Counted from the first letter of the stretch, positions 33,946-42,072 are shown. The stretch: DNA of 45,479 nucleotides from Clostridiales bacterium DTU070 (GCA_001513105.1 LFSH01000030.1:1-45479); one strand, 5' to 3'. The notes: a model not told the origin generated them from the letters alone. Made by a program: numbers and translations.

Positions 33946-34422
33946 ATGGAACTGCATTTGGACATTAAAACTGGAGATTTACATATCGGGGACAGGTATG
34001 TGATACGGCATGGCATGACAAGAAAGGAACTGCTGGCACAGGAGGGCATTGAAAAACTGTTTTATGACGATGCGGTATATAATCGGGTGAATGCCATGAT
34101 GCATACCTTTGAGGACCGCGGGCATTCGGTATTTATGAGGGTTGGGTTTGAATTTAAAGAAGAACATCCTGAGAATGCAAAGATTACCGATATAATAATG
34201 AAACTTGACGATGCAACTGCGAGGATATATAGGGGAGTGGGTATTCTGGAATACATGGACATTGAGGACGGGTATGTGGATTATGTCAGAAAAATCACGG
34301 GAGTAATGAATTATTATCTTGGCAAAGGTATTTTCTTTGAGGACAATAAGGGGCATGTTTCCATAATGAAATCACTGCAGGCACCTAATTTATGCATATT
34401 CTACAAATATCCGGAGGGATGA
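33946..34422 (+). CDS. Protein of unknown function (unknown pair, gene 1)
   Basis: A 158-residue soluble protein with mixed alpha/beta character (MELHLDIKTGDLHIGDRYVI..., then FMRVGFEFKEEH). No signal peptide or membrane segment. ATG 33946 follows GGAGG; an ATG at 33907 lacks a signal. Only one base separates its stop from the next gene, so the two are a pair. I recognise no family. The small, paired, accessory setting resembles immunity or phage-cargo proteins, but this is not shown. Confidence 0.6.
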   Translation: MELHLDIKTGDLHIGDRYVIRHGMTRKELLAQEGIEKLFYDDAVYNRVNAMMHTFEDRGHSVFMRVGFEFKEEHPENAKITDIIMKLDDATARIYRGVGILEYMDIEDGYVDYVRKITGVMNYYLGKGIFFEDNKGHVSIMKSLQAPNLCIFYKYPEG

Positions 34423-34423
34423 T

Positions 34424-35059
34424 ATGAACCGGGAAGAATATATGCAAAAATATATTTCCGATCCGGTGCAGTTCAATGCCCGGTACCAGGCTCAGGGAAA
34501 GTATCCGGGACTTGATCCTTTGCATAATGAAATAGTTCCAAAGGGAACCCTGCTGGCAGCATTGGAGATAGAAGGCGCTGCATACTTTATCAAGGCAGAG
34601 GAGTTACTAAACAATAATATGGGAGCCTCTGCCTCGGACATTGGTGCAAGCTGCATGGTGCAGCCATGGCTGAAGGACAACTACCAGGATACCGCTTCCT
34701 ACCGCTATAACATTAGAATCAAAGAACAATCGAATAAGAAGATACTTGGGAAAAGGAGTTTCGCAGAGAAATATGCGGAGCAGATAGCTGGATGCGAGCG
34801 TGTGGAAGCCGTAATGGCAGAGCTGGGAATAAAGAGCCCGGAAGAGTTTACCGGAAAGATAGCGGTTGTTGAAGGCAGGATGAAAGAACTGGCAGAGCAG
34901 ATGAAATTCAAAAAGATTCCATTACGGCTGCAGATACAATCGGCAGAGCTTGTCAGGACAGCGGAAAGATGCCTGGCCAAAGGGAAAGAGCCAAAAGTAC
35001 CGGATAATTTAGCTATTAACAGGTCAAAACCAAAACGAGCAATTTCCATAGAGAGATAA
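34424..35059 (+). CDS. Protein of unknown function (unknown pair, gene 2)
   Basis: A 211-residue, highly charged, mostly helical protein (MNREEYMQKYISDPVQFNARYQAQ at the start, read in parts; Lys/Arg-rich end SKPKRAISIER). No membrane segment. ATG 34424 follows CGGAGGG one base after the previous stop. A 27-base piece of its 5' part is repeated at 33695-33721. Function unknown. Confidence 0.6.
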   Translation: MNREEYMQKYISDPVQFNARYQAQGKYPGLDPLHNEIVPKGTLLAALEIEGAAYFIKAEELLNNNMGASASDIGASCMVQPWLKDNYQDTASYRYNIRIKEQSNKKILGKRSFAEKYAEQIAGCERVEAVMAELGIKSPEEFTGKIAVVEGRMKELAEQMKFKKIPLRLQIQSAELVRTAERCLAKGKEPKVPDNLAINRSKPKRAISIER

Positions 35060-35370
35060 AAAATAAAACCGTATCACCACAGGATTCAGGTGACTACGAC
35101 ATGAAAAAAGCGGCTGTTTTTGCTGATCAGTGCACTCTTATAAAGTTCATTATTGAGGTTTCAATATTGGTTGCTTTTTTTCTTGAACGGTGATTTTTCA
35201 AAAATGACCGGAAAACCCATTGACATGTTTCCGTGGACAGATACAATAAAAATTTGACGGTTAAGAAGGGGCGAGAGCTGCTTTATCAGGCTGGGATGAT
35301 ATTTGCAATAACAGGAGATTACACTTTTGAATAAATTCAATAAAGAAAAAGTAACAGAAAAAGCAAGTTA
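35060..35370 (+). other. Gap ahead of the Fic gene, with a 14-codon frame
   Basis: No full gene. At 35328-35371 a TTG with AGGAG nine bases upstream opens a 14-codon frame (MNKFNKEKVTEKAS) whose TAA overlaps the Fic ATG in TAATG. It may be a coupling leader or the stub of a decayed gene. The rest of the gap is AT-rich without hairpins. Confidence 0.4.
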
Positions 35371-36324
35371 ATGTCCGGATTTAAGGGGCCCAAGCGGTGC
35401 AGGTGGGTTGAAATGGATTATTATGAGTATATGGTAGTATATGATGATTATAGAAAATTGAGATACAAAGTATCAGAGGATGTATATGATAAGGTTGTAG
35501 AAGCAAGAAGGAACAAGGCTATTGTTGAGATACCTGTGAAAACATTGGATAAGGTGTTTTGGGTTAATAAGATAGGTATAGAAGATGATTTGCGGGTTTT
35601 CTTGAAATTGTATGATGATATCAACCAGTCGTTGTTAAAGAATAACGGTCGGTTGGTTGAAGCATTAAACTCAGCTTGTATAGAAGTGGCAAGAACAACG
35701 TATGAAGACACTTTAAAAATAATAAATGGTGAAGCTGAAATAAGGAACAAGTCAGAAAAAATGGTTGTAAATATCTATAATGTGTTGAATTATATGAATA
35801 AAACGGAGTATAAATTTATTACAAAGGAATCCTTAATGGATGTATGGGAAATGATTATCGATGGGGTTTGCGAAAACAGTTATTTATGGGAAAAGGGGAA
35901 ATACAGGACAGGAGATATTCATGTAGTGGATAGTCAAGGTAAGATTGTGCATACAGGCGTGCCTGTAAATAAACTTGACGATGTTATGGATGAATTTATG
36001 GATAATTATAATTATATTGATCCTGATAAGGTTTTTGCTCTTGTCAAGTCGTTTGTTCTGCATTATATTTTTGCATATATTCATGCGTTCTGTGATGGGA
36101 ATGGGCGGATGGCCCGGCTGTTGAACAATAATTATTTGATCCAGGCCGGTTGGGATAAATTTAGACGGTTGAGTATTAGTAGCGCTATAAACAGGCAGAG
36201 AACAGGGTATTATAGGAGCATTGATTTTTCAAATAATTCCTTTGGGGACACTACCTTTTTTGTAAAATTTATGCTAAAATCTATAAGCAGTTTAATGTAT
36301 TCAATTATAACAGGTGGTAATTGA
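35371..36324 (+). CDS. Fic-domain protein (AMP/NMP-transferase family)
   Basis: A 317-residue Fic protein. The catalytic loop HAFCDGNGRMAR (238-249) fits HxFxxGNGRxxR, so transfer activity is expected (AMPylation, or another nucleotidyl modification of a protein hydroxyl). An N-terminal helix carries S101-A-C-I-E105-V106, matching the class II inhibitory motif [S/T]xxxE[G/N] except for the last residue. The region is visibly more AT-rich than its neighbours. Start: ATG 35371 is coupled to a 14-codon frame through TAATG; ATG 35413, 5 bases after GGTGGG, is an alternative giving 303 residues. Confidence 0.85.
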   Translation: MSGFKGPKRCRWVEMDYYEYMVVYDDYRKLRYKVSEDVYDKVVEARRNKAIVEIPVKTLDKVFWVNKIGIEDDLRVFLKLYDDINQSLLKNNGRLVEALNSACIEVARTTYEDTLKIINGEAEIRNKSEKMVVNIYNVLNYMNKTEYKFITKESLMDVWEMIIDGVCENSYLWEKGKYRTGDIHVVDSQGKIVHTGVPVNKLDDVMDEFMDNYNYIDPDKVFALVKSFVLHYIFAYIHAFCDGNGRMARLLNNNYLIQAGWDKFRRLSISSAINRQRTGYYRSIDFSNNSFGDTTFFVKFMLKSISSLMYSIITGGN

Positions 36325-36361
36325 CAGTGAAGTTCAGGTTTGCAACAGGTAGGTGGCAGGT

Positions 36362-36574
36362 ATGTTGATTTTGAATAAGGATCAGGATTTTAAAGTGTCC
36401 AGGGATACAAAGTATTTATGTTCCCTGCTGGATTTGGCAGATTGCAGTGAAATCGTTCTGCAATTCGATAATAAATTGAATATGTGGGTATCTGAATATG
36501 TGATTTTAAGTGATTGGGAAGTTAAGGAATGGATAAAGGATAATTGTTTATATGTTGTTCCTTTAGGGCAGTAA
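36362..36574 (+). CDS. Small protein downstream of Fic
   Basis: A 70-residue acidic protein rich in Leu/Asp/Trp (KYLCSLLDLADCSEIVL, VLQFDNKLNMWVSE) with no membrane segment. It follows the Fic gene by 37 bases and shares its AT-rich composition. It lacks the [S/T]xxxE[G/N] motif of FicA antitoxins. ATG 36362 is preceded by GGTAGGTGG; a GTG at 36353 is possible. Partnership with Fic is inferred from position only. Confidence 0.5.
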   Translation: MLILNKDQDFKVSRDTKYLCSLLDLADCSEIVLQFDNKLNMWVSEYVILSDWEVKEWIKDNCLYVVPLGQ

Positions 36575-36702
36575 GTACAATGTTTTGCTTGCGGACAGAA
36601 TTATATGGAAGTGATGCTCGGCCGCATCACTTTTATAAGTGTAAAATAAGCCATTACAATATGATATTGTTAACAGGAATTTTGAACAGGAAGGGGATGC
36701 AT

Positions 36703-37053
36703 ATGATTAAAAGAATGCACGAAATGAAAACCGAGATCAGGGAACAGATGAGAGGCGGAAAGGGAAGCGTTGAACTGGTTCATATTCTGAACAAGGACGA
36801 GATGAAGGGAAAGGTCCGCCTTTTTGCCAAGATAGTTTTGAATCCTGGCTGCTCAATTGGGCTGCACGAGCATGTGGATGAGGAAGAGGCTTACTATATC
36901 CTGAAAGGAAAGGGAACAGTAACCGATAACGGGAAAACATCATCTGTTCAGGCAGGAGATGTAATTCTGACAGGAGGCGGCGCATCCCATTCAATAGAGA
37001 ATACAGGAGACGAACCCCTGGAGTTCATAGCGGTGGTCATGCTGTACGGCTGA
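36703..37053 (+). CDS. Single-domain cupin protein
   Basis: A 116-residue cupin: GLHEHVDEEEAYYILKGKG (motif 1; His, His, Glu) and GDVILTGGGASHSIEN (motif 2; His). ATG 36703 lies 7 bases after AGGAAGGGG; ATG 36697 is too close to that signal. A paralogue of the cupin at 27801, with about the same domain layout. Substrate unknown. Confidence 0.85.
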   Translation: MIKRMHEMKTEIREQMRGGKGSVELVHILNKDEMKGKVRLFAKIVLNPGCSIGLHEHVDEEEAYYILKGKGTVTDNGKTSSVQAGDVILTGGGASHSIENTGDEPLEFIAVVMLYG

Positions 37054-37100
37054 GCTGCTTTATCCTGTCTTTTCGGGGATATTTTACCGAAACAGTGAAA

Positions 37101-37127
37101 AAGCGGGGAATATAAGTTTCCCCGCTT
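37101..37127. terminator. Bidirectional terminator between convergent genes
   Basis: AAGCGGGGAA (37101-37110) pairs with TTCCCCGCTT (37118-37127), A-rich on the left. It serves the cupin from the left and the serine hydrolase from the right, whose stop codon overlaps the arm. Confidence 0.8.
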
Positions 37128-38260
37128 CAGAGTCCCAGCATTTCGTATGTTAGGTCCCTCAGTTTTGGATGGATTTCATGATAGACAAATCCGCATTTCA
37201 GTACATGCTGTATGTAGAATATTGCAAGGTTGTTTGTTACATCTATCAATGCATATGCACCTGCTGCACCGTCCCAGCCGAACTCACCCAAAGGACTTCT
37301 TACACCCGATTTCTCCCTTTCAATCAGGGTACGTACGCCAAGAGCGTAACTGTAGCCATGCCTTTCAAACAAGTCAAAATCCTTTTTCGAGGTTTCATTC
37401 ATCTGGTCCTGCCGCATCAGGTCAATGGATTCCATAGAAAGAATCCTGTGACCTTCTTTGCTGATACCGCCGTGGCACATCGCATCCAAATACAGCAGAT
37501 AATCATCCACTGTTGATATGAGGCCTGCGCCGCCGCTTTCATAGTTTTTTGTCAGAACGTAACGGTTACGGTTCGGTATAGGTAATGAGGCCTTGGTTTT
37601 CATGTCGTATTCGAACAAATCGCTCATATTGGCCTTGCGTTCGGGTGTCAGCTCAAAACCGGTATTTCTCATACCCAATGGTTTGAAAATATGGTTGTCA
37701 AAATATTCACCCAGTCTTTGTCCGGAAACAACCTCTATTACAGCGCCAAGCACGTCATGGCTCAGGCTGTATAGGAAATGGGTTCCCGGTTCAAATTCCA
37801 GCGGTTCATTTGCCAGTGCTTCAATAACCTGCCGCGTAGTTGCTTCATTATTCGTATCCTCTATAATTTTGATTATTGACGGAGCTTCAAGATTATAATT
37901 CAAACCGCTTTGCATCGACATAAGATGACGGATGGTTATCTGTTTTTTCGCCGGTACTGTTTTGTCGCCTGATTTAACCTTCATATTCCTGTACTCGGGA
38001 AGATAATCCGAAACAGGGGAATCCAGCCCAATGAGACCTTTTTCAATAAGCTGCATTACAGCGGTGCATGTGAACAGTTTTGTTGCTGAATAAAGCCAGT
38101 ATGTATTTTTGTCGGTTAAAGGTTTTTTCCTTTCTGAATCGGCATATCCTGTGGTGTGCCTGAAAACCGTCTCGTGTTTATATATTACTGCACAATCGCA
38201 ACCGGGAATACCGTGTTGCTCAAGTGAATCCAGGTAATCCGACAGTATTTTTTTATTCAT
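37127..38260 (-). CDS. Beta-lactamase-family serine hydrolase (class C-like)
   Basis: A 377-residue penicillin-binding-fold protein of the AmpC/EstB/DD-peptidase type. The nucleophile motif SxxK is S58-A-T-K61; the second motif is Y-S-L in FLYSLSHDVLG (normally YxN); the third is in the GWDGAAGAY region. No signal peptide is visible, so it is probably a cytoplasmic esterase or peptidase, not a resistance enzyme. ATG 38260 follows GAGGTGATGTTTC. Confidence 0.83.
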   Translation of the reverse strand: MNKKILSDYLDSLEQHGIPGCDCAVIYKHETVFRHTTGYADSERKKPLTDKNTYWLYSATKLFTCTAVMQLIEKGLIGLDSPVSDYLPEYRNMKVKSGDKTVPAKKQITIRHLMSMQSGLNYNLEAPSIIKIIEDTNNEATTRQVIEALANEPLEFEPGTHFLYSLSHDVLGAVIEVVSGQRLGEYFDNHIFKPLGMRNTGFELTPERKANMSDLFEYDMKTKASLPIPNRNRYVLTKNYESGGAGLISTVDDYLLYLDAMCHGGISKEGHRILSMESIDLMRQDQMNETSKKDFDLFERHGYSYALGVRTLIEREKSGVRSPLGEFGWDGAAGAYALIDVTNNLAIFYIQHVLKCGFVYHEIHPKLRDLTYEMLGL

Positions 38261-38566
38261 GAAACATCACCTCTAAACCCAATGTACTCTGCAACAATCA
38301 GTAAACAAGTATGTAAGGCGTGAATGTGCAGGATATCTTAGAAAGCTGCTATAATCGATTTTATACCAATTTGCTTATTTTTGCTACTGATACTTGAAAA
38401 AGATTTCGACATGCATAGCCAAAATACGGCAAGGTATGTGCTGGGACCTGTTCGAGGGATATTCTGCAATACCGGGAAATACCCGAAACAGCCGCTTCAT
38501 GTGCAGGCACCGGATACCCAAAGCATGGTAAGCTGACCTGGCAATAATACATCGGGAAATAAGCGA

Positions 38567-38629
38567 TTGCATTTGTTACTGAAAGGTAAAGACATCATAC
38601 AAATGCTCGGGAGCAGTCGCTGCATTTGC
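38567..38629. repeat. Stem-loop repeat, copy 2
   Basis: GCATTTGT (38569-38576) pairs with ACAAATGC (38599-38606). The right part 38586-38629 aligns with 33577-33619 with mostly transitions, and the stem is kept although its bases differ from copy 1. Confidence 0.65.
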
Positions 38630-38652
38630 AAGAACTGCGCAGTTCAGCTCGG

Positions 38653-38720
38653 GCAAGCCGAAACTCGCAAAAATACTTAAGAATAGAAAAGTATGTAGTA
38701 TTTTTGCTCCGTCGGCTTGC
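38653..38720. repeat. Long imperfect palindrome, MITE-like
   Basis: GCAAGCCGA (38653-38661) pairs with TCGGCTTGC (38712-38720), and GCAAAAATAC (38667-38676) with GTATTTTTGC (38698-38707), around a 21-base loop. The flanks (38630-38652 and 38740-38765) show further weak complementarity. Confidence 0.7.
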
Positions 38721-38764
38721 TTATTCTCGCTTCTTTTCGCCCATCTCTAAGCTGCACTTCGCTG

Positions 38765-38795
38765 AAAGTTTCCTTGCATTGCACGATATCTCCAA
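38765..38795. repeat. Half copy of the stem-loop repeat
   Basis: 31 bases nearly identical to 33537-33566 (three differences including one inserted base), i.e. the left arm of copy 1 alone. Confidence 0.65.
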
Positions 38796-39120
38796 ACATT
38801 TACATACGTTGTCCCGTTCACATTGTTCAGTATTACCCGTTATTGTATTTAACGGGCAGAAGCGACAATTCATTATATATGTTTTTGCCTGCGGTAAGCT
38901 GCCTGTTCATAATACCCTGCCATGCCCTGTGGAGGACAGGTGTTCGGCATTACAGGTCCACAGGTTCTTAAAATTCAAAAAATAATTAAATCTGTATCAA
39001 CACTTATCGCCTTTTTTCGTTATAAAGACGTAAGAGGCTGCTTAAAAAAGGCTTGTAAAAATGCTATTGTAAAAAGGGGTTCATTACCGGTACTGAACGC
39101 ATTATGAAGGGCCAGCCGTT

Positions 39121-39590
39121 ATGATTGATTTGCTTTATTCAAAATATTACAGCGAACTGTTACGCTTCTGCGTTTCTCTATCCCATGATCATGCGTTTGC
39201 AGAGGACACGGTTCAGGAAACTTACCTGCGCGCCCTTGCGAATGCCGATATCCTGAATGATTTGCCGGAGGAAAAATGGAGGGCGTGGCTTTACCGTACA
39301 GCAAAAAACATATTTATCGATCATTTAAGGCGTCTGGCTAAAAGGCATGATACGGTCAATGACACTGTTAGTGAAGACGATTATTCGAGCGTAATTGTAC
39401 AAATGATGTGCCAGTATCTTCCCGAAAACGAACGTGTTTTATTTCAGCTCAGGTATTTACAGGCTATAACTCAACAGAGCTTGGGGAAATGTTTGACATA
39501 CCGCCGTCTACGGTAAGGGCAAGACTTGCTTCTGCAAGATCGAAACTGAGAAAGCTATATAATGAAATTTACCTGGAGGTATTATCATGA
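39121..39590 (+). CDS. ECF-type sigma factor, interrupted by a one-base frameshift
   Basis: Region 2 (YYSELLRFCVSLSHDHAFAEDTVQETYLRAL, in parts) is in the frame from ATG 39121; region 4 (GYNSTELGEMFDIPPSTVRARLASARSKLRKL, in parts) continues in another frame. One extra T in the T3 run at 39456-39458 would read QLRYFTGYNSTELGEMF and give about 156 residues. As it stands, the first frame stops at 39516 after a scrambled tail. It overlaps the next gene by four bases (ATGA). Confidence 0.8.
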
Positions 39591-40798
39591 CTAAGAAAAA
39601 ACTTGTAATCAATACGGTTGTTTGCGATGCAACAAAGGTCACAGAAGAAAAACTTGCAGGCTATGACAGTATTACCATCGATGCATCGGTGCTTCTTACC
39701 ACGCCGGAGTCCCGCAGACTTCTTCATGATTATAATGTTATGATAAATTGCAATGATGTTCTGGAAGTGGATGCTGATGTAGAAATTATCATGCAGAACG
39801 GGAATTATACCGTATCTCCTGCAGAATTGGCAGGGAAAGAAGCCTTTCTTACGATAAATGGTTCATTAACCATTGAGCCCGGATCAGAAAAAGCGCTCGG
39901 CAGGTTTGTTGCAATCCATGTAAACGGAAGCGTAACCTGCCCGGAAAGCATGGCCCCGTATCTTGGCTCCCTGAAAGTAAACGGCAGCATCAACACTTAT
40001 CCGGACGATGCCGTATTGCTGAAGCGTACATTTATAGTCGACAACACATTTATTAAAAGGTGCAGGAATGCAAGGTATTTTGCCAAAAAGCGCGTGGTAA
40101 TAACCGATGGTTCCCTTGATGTCGCCGAAATGGCAAACAGGGGAGTTCGGTTCCTGACCGATACGGCGGTAATTGCCGAATCGCTTCTTGAAGCGGCTCT
40201 TCCTCTTTTCCGGGAAACAACCGATATAATTACAGTTCCTGACGGGTGCAGTTTCGTAAATGACAGCGCTGAACTCAACAAAGCTCTGCTGATGAAGCAC
40301 GGAACGAAAATGTATATCAACGGTGATCTTATAATTAACCCTGAAGCCGGTGAATTGCTTGATAAAATAGAATATCTCCATGTGAGCGGAGATATCAGGC
40401 TGCCTGAATCACTTGAAGAGGAGTTTCTAAAAGTCAATGCGAAATACGATAACCTGGTAATTGTGCGTAAAAAGTGCATAACCGACAGGATCAACATAAA
40501 GATTGAAAGGGGTATGCTTGAACGGAACCCGGACGGTATCACTGTAATAGACTGTGTGAACGTGACAATCGCAGAGGATATACCACCTGAAATGATACTT
40601 GAACGCCTTGCATTCAACGACTGTGTTAATATCAGTTGCTCACCTGAACAGAGAAGCGCAGTTGAGCAGGTATCGGATGATATTGTTAACATCTCTGATT
40701 TGGGCAAAGGGATTAAGAAAATATTCAGCAGTTTTTTGCCCGATATTGGAAACCCGGAGGATGTGAAGATGGTGAATTCCTCCGTATATACCTTATAG
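39587..40798 (+). CDS. Beta-helix-like repeat protein coupled to the sigma factor
   Basis: A 403-residue protein without signal peptide or membrane segment. Short repeated units of the kind ITIDASVLL, MINCNDVLEVDADVEI, LTINGSLTIEPGSE, IHVNGSVTCPES, LKVNGSINTYPD, MYINGDLIINPEAG, LHVSGDIRLPES recur through it and fit a stacked beta-strand (bactofilin or polymer-forming) fold. The ATG overlaps the sigma stop, so it occupies the anti-sigma position, yet it has no known anti-sigma domain. Closed by the terminator at 40824. Confidence 0.7.
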   Translation: MTKKKLVINTVVCDATKVTEEKLAGYDSITIDASVLLTTPESRRLLHDYNVMINCNDVLEVDADVEIIMQNGNYTVSPAELAGKEAFLTINGSLTIEPGSEKALGRFVAIHVNGSVTCPESMAPYLGSLKVNGSINTYPDDAVLLKRTFIVDNTFIKRCRNARYFAKKRVVITDGSLDVAEMANRGVRFLTDTAVIAESLLEAALPLFRETTDIITVPDGCSFVNDSAELNKALLMKHGTKMYINGDLIINPEAGELLDKIEYLHVSGDIRLPESLEEEFLKVNAKYDNLVIVRKKCITDRINIKIERGMLERNPDGITVIDCVNVTIAEDIPPEMILERLAFNDCVNISCSPEQRSAVEQVSDDIVNISDLGKGIKKIFSSFLPDIGNPEDVKMVNSSVYTL

Positions 40799-40823
40799 AA
40801 GGCACTGACCCGAACAGGTAAGT

Positions 40824-40858
40824 AAAGCTGGGTTTTCCGGATAAACAACCCAGCTTTT
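40824..40858. terminator. Bidirectional terminator between the repeat protein and DUF2935 genes
   Basis: AAAGCTGGGTT (40824-40834) pairs perfectly with AACCCAGCTTT (40847-40857) and is followed by T on the plus strand. Confidence 0.85.
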
Positions 40859-40867
40859 ATTTTAACT

Positions 40868-41776
40868 TTATTGATTCATCGTTCTTAACAGCCTCAGGTA
40901 AAGGTTGGCTTCACGCAGTACATGATCGGCCAGAAGGGGAGGAATAATTGATTTTATCCTGCACCGTAGAATTCCTTCGGTTCCCGCCCTCTTAAAATCC
41001 CTTATGCCGTCGGTAAGCTGCAGGCTTTCCCGTATTATCCGGTTTTCAGCCATTCTTATGCATTCCCGCACAAGTTTTTCAAACCCTTCTGCAAAGTTTC
41101 GGGCTGTTTCTTTAAGATCTCTTTCGGACGGATCCAGCATTCCGTCAATGAATGAAGCATGTTCTGCCATTAAGTGGTTCCAGAAATTCAGCTCTTCGCA
41201 CAGGGTACGCTTTGGAAGCTCCCTGTTCTGGAGGTTTTTCAGCAGTACCATGTAATATTCCGCTTCATGGGTGATATGGTCCAGCATTTCATTGTACATG
41301 GTTATGAATATCTTGCAGCCCGATACGAGAGAAATCAGCCTTTTCTGAAAACCGATCACCCTTTCGAGAAGGCTCATTGATCTTTGGTTCAGATTGCTGA
41401 CCACGCTTTCTGATGATTCCCTGAAATAGCTTTCGGGAAAAGACGCAAGTCCGGTCAGTTCATATTCAGCCCGGGTTATTTCGGTGTTTATGCCTGCCCC
41501 CGTCAGCATAGAGTTCAGTTCTTCAGCCCTGAGGGTATATGGTGTTACCATTTCGTTTGAATTGATTACGTTTTCCGATACGGCCCTGTCTGCATAATGC
41601 ACCGTTTCGGACAGGAGCTGTTCGAAACCTTCCTTAAGTGCCTTTGCTTCTGAAATTAGTGCTGTTTCAACGGGTGCAAGGCTTATTTCAATGAAAAACA
41701 GGTGTTCTTTCATAATCCTTTGAAAGAAAAGGTTTGTCTCAAGTGAAAGCCTTATAAAATCCTGGTTTGACAGCAA
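40868..41776 (-). CDS. DUF2935 helical protein
   Basis: A 302-residue all-helical protein with two related halves, each with FW/FF-x-x-(I/L)M-x-EHxxFI (FFQRIMKEHLFFIEISL and FWNHLMAEHASFIDGML) and a later HxxHEAEYY-type segment (DHITHEAEYY). The repeated Glu/His pairs look like a metal site, as in the DUF2935 family of Bacilli and Clostridia, whose function is not established. Start TTG 41776 after GGAG; no ATG alternative is nearby. Confidence 0.85.
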   Translation of the reverse strand: MLSNQDFIRLSLETNLFFQRIMKEHLFFIEISLAPVETALISEAKALKEGFEQLLSETVHYADRAVSENVINSNEMVTPYTLRAEELNSMLTGAGINTEITRAEYELTGLASFPESYFRESSESVVSNLNQRSMSLLERVIGFQKRLISLVSGCKIFITMYNEMLDHITHEAEYYMVLLKNLQNRELPKRTLCEELNFWNHLMAEHASFIDGMLDPSERDLKETARNFAEGFEKLVRECIRMAENRIIRESLQLTDGIRDFKRAGTEGILRCRIKSIIPPLLADHVLREANLYLRLLRTMNQ

Positions 41777-42008
41777 TATGGTTTCTCCTTTCCAAATAAC
41801 TGCATACTATTATAATACTGCGAGCATTGTAAAAAGTGTTTGTCTTGTTTGCGGGGCAGGGAGCCTTTATTGCCGCTGACGTTCCAGGTGTGATATAATC
41901 TTGTATGTAAAGTCATCCATATGCAAATCAGGAAATTGAAGTTTTAATGTTCAGTTTATATACCGATGATAAGTTATATATAGTCAGTTAAAGTCCGCAA
42001 CGGCGATG
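41777..42008. other. Divergent intergenic region between DUF2935 and DUF2804 genes
   Basis: AT-rich with GTTATATATAGTCAGTTAAAG-like text near 41972-41992 that recurs in altered form at 42034-42057, a degenerate direct repeat. No gene is visible. Confidence 0.35.
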
Positions 42009-42053
42009 ACTGGATCAGGGAAAAACCCGATAATAAATTATATATGATCCAGT
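42009..42053. promoter_or_regulatory. Inverted repeat ahead of the DUF2804 gene
   Basis: ACTGGATCA (42009-42017) pairs perfectly with TGATCCAGT (42045-42053) and encloses GGG-AAAAA-CCC. It ends directly before the GGGGGAGG binding site, so it could be an operator or a translational hairpin. Confidence 0.5.
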
Positions 42054-42072
42054 GAAAGGGGGAGGTAAAAAA

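Larger units (their letters stand above)
38261..39120. other. 860-base gene desert with several repeat elements
   Basis: No convincing gene on either strand. It contains a partial repeat at 38466-38502, stem-loop copy 2 at 38567-38629, a long palindrome at 38653-38720 and a half copy at 38765-38795. The remainder (38796-39120) is AT-rich without visible structure and should include the promoter of the sigma gene at 39121. Confidence 0.6.

Noticed and set aside
38361-38985. Short frames on both strands of the 38.3-39.0 kb region
   Set aside because: They run through palindromic repeats and lack binding sites; Cys/His-rich products arise from the repeats.
39805-40848. Antisense frames over the beta-helix-like gene
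   Set aside because: The plus-strand gene has regular repeats, a good binding site and ATGA coupling; antisense products are Ser/Ile-rich shadows.
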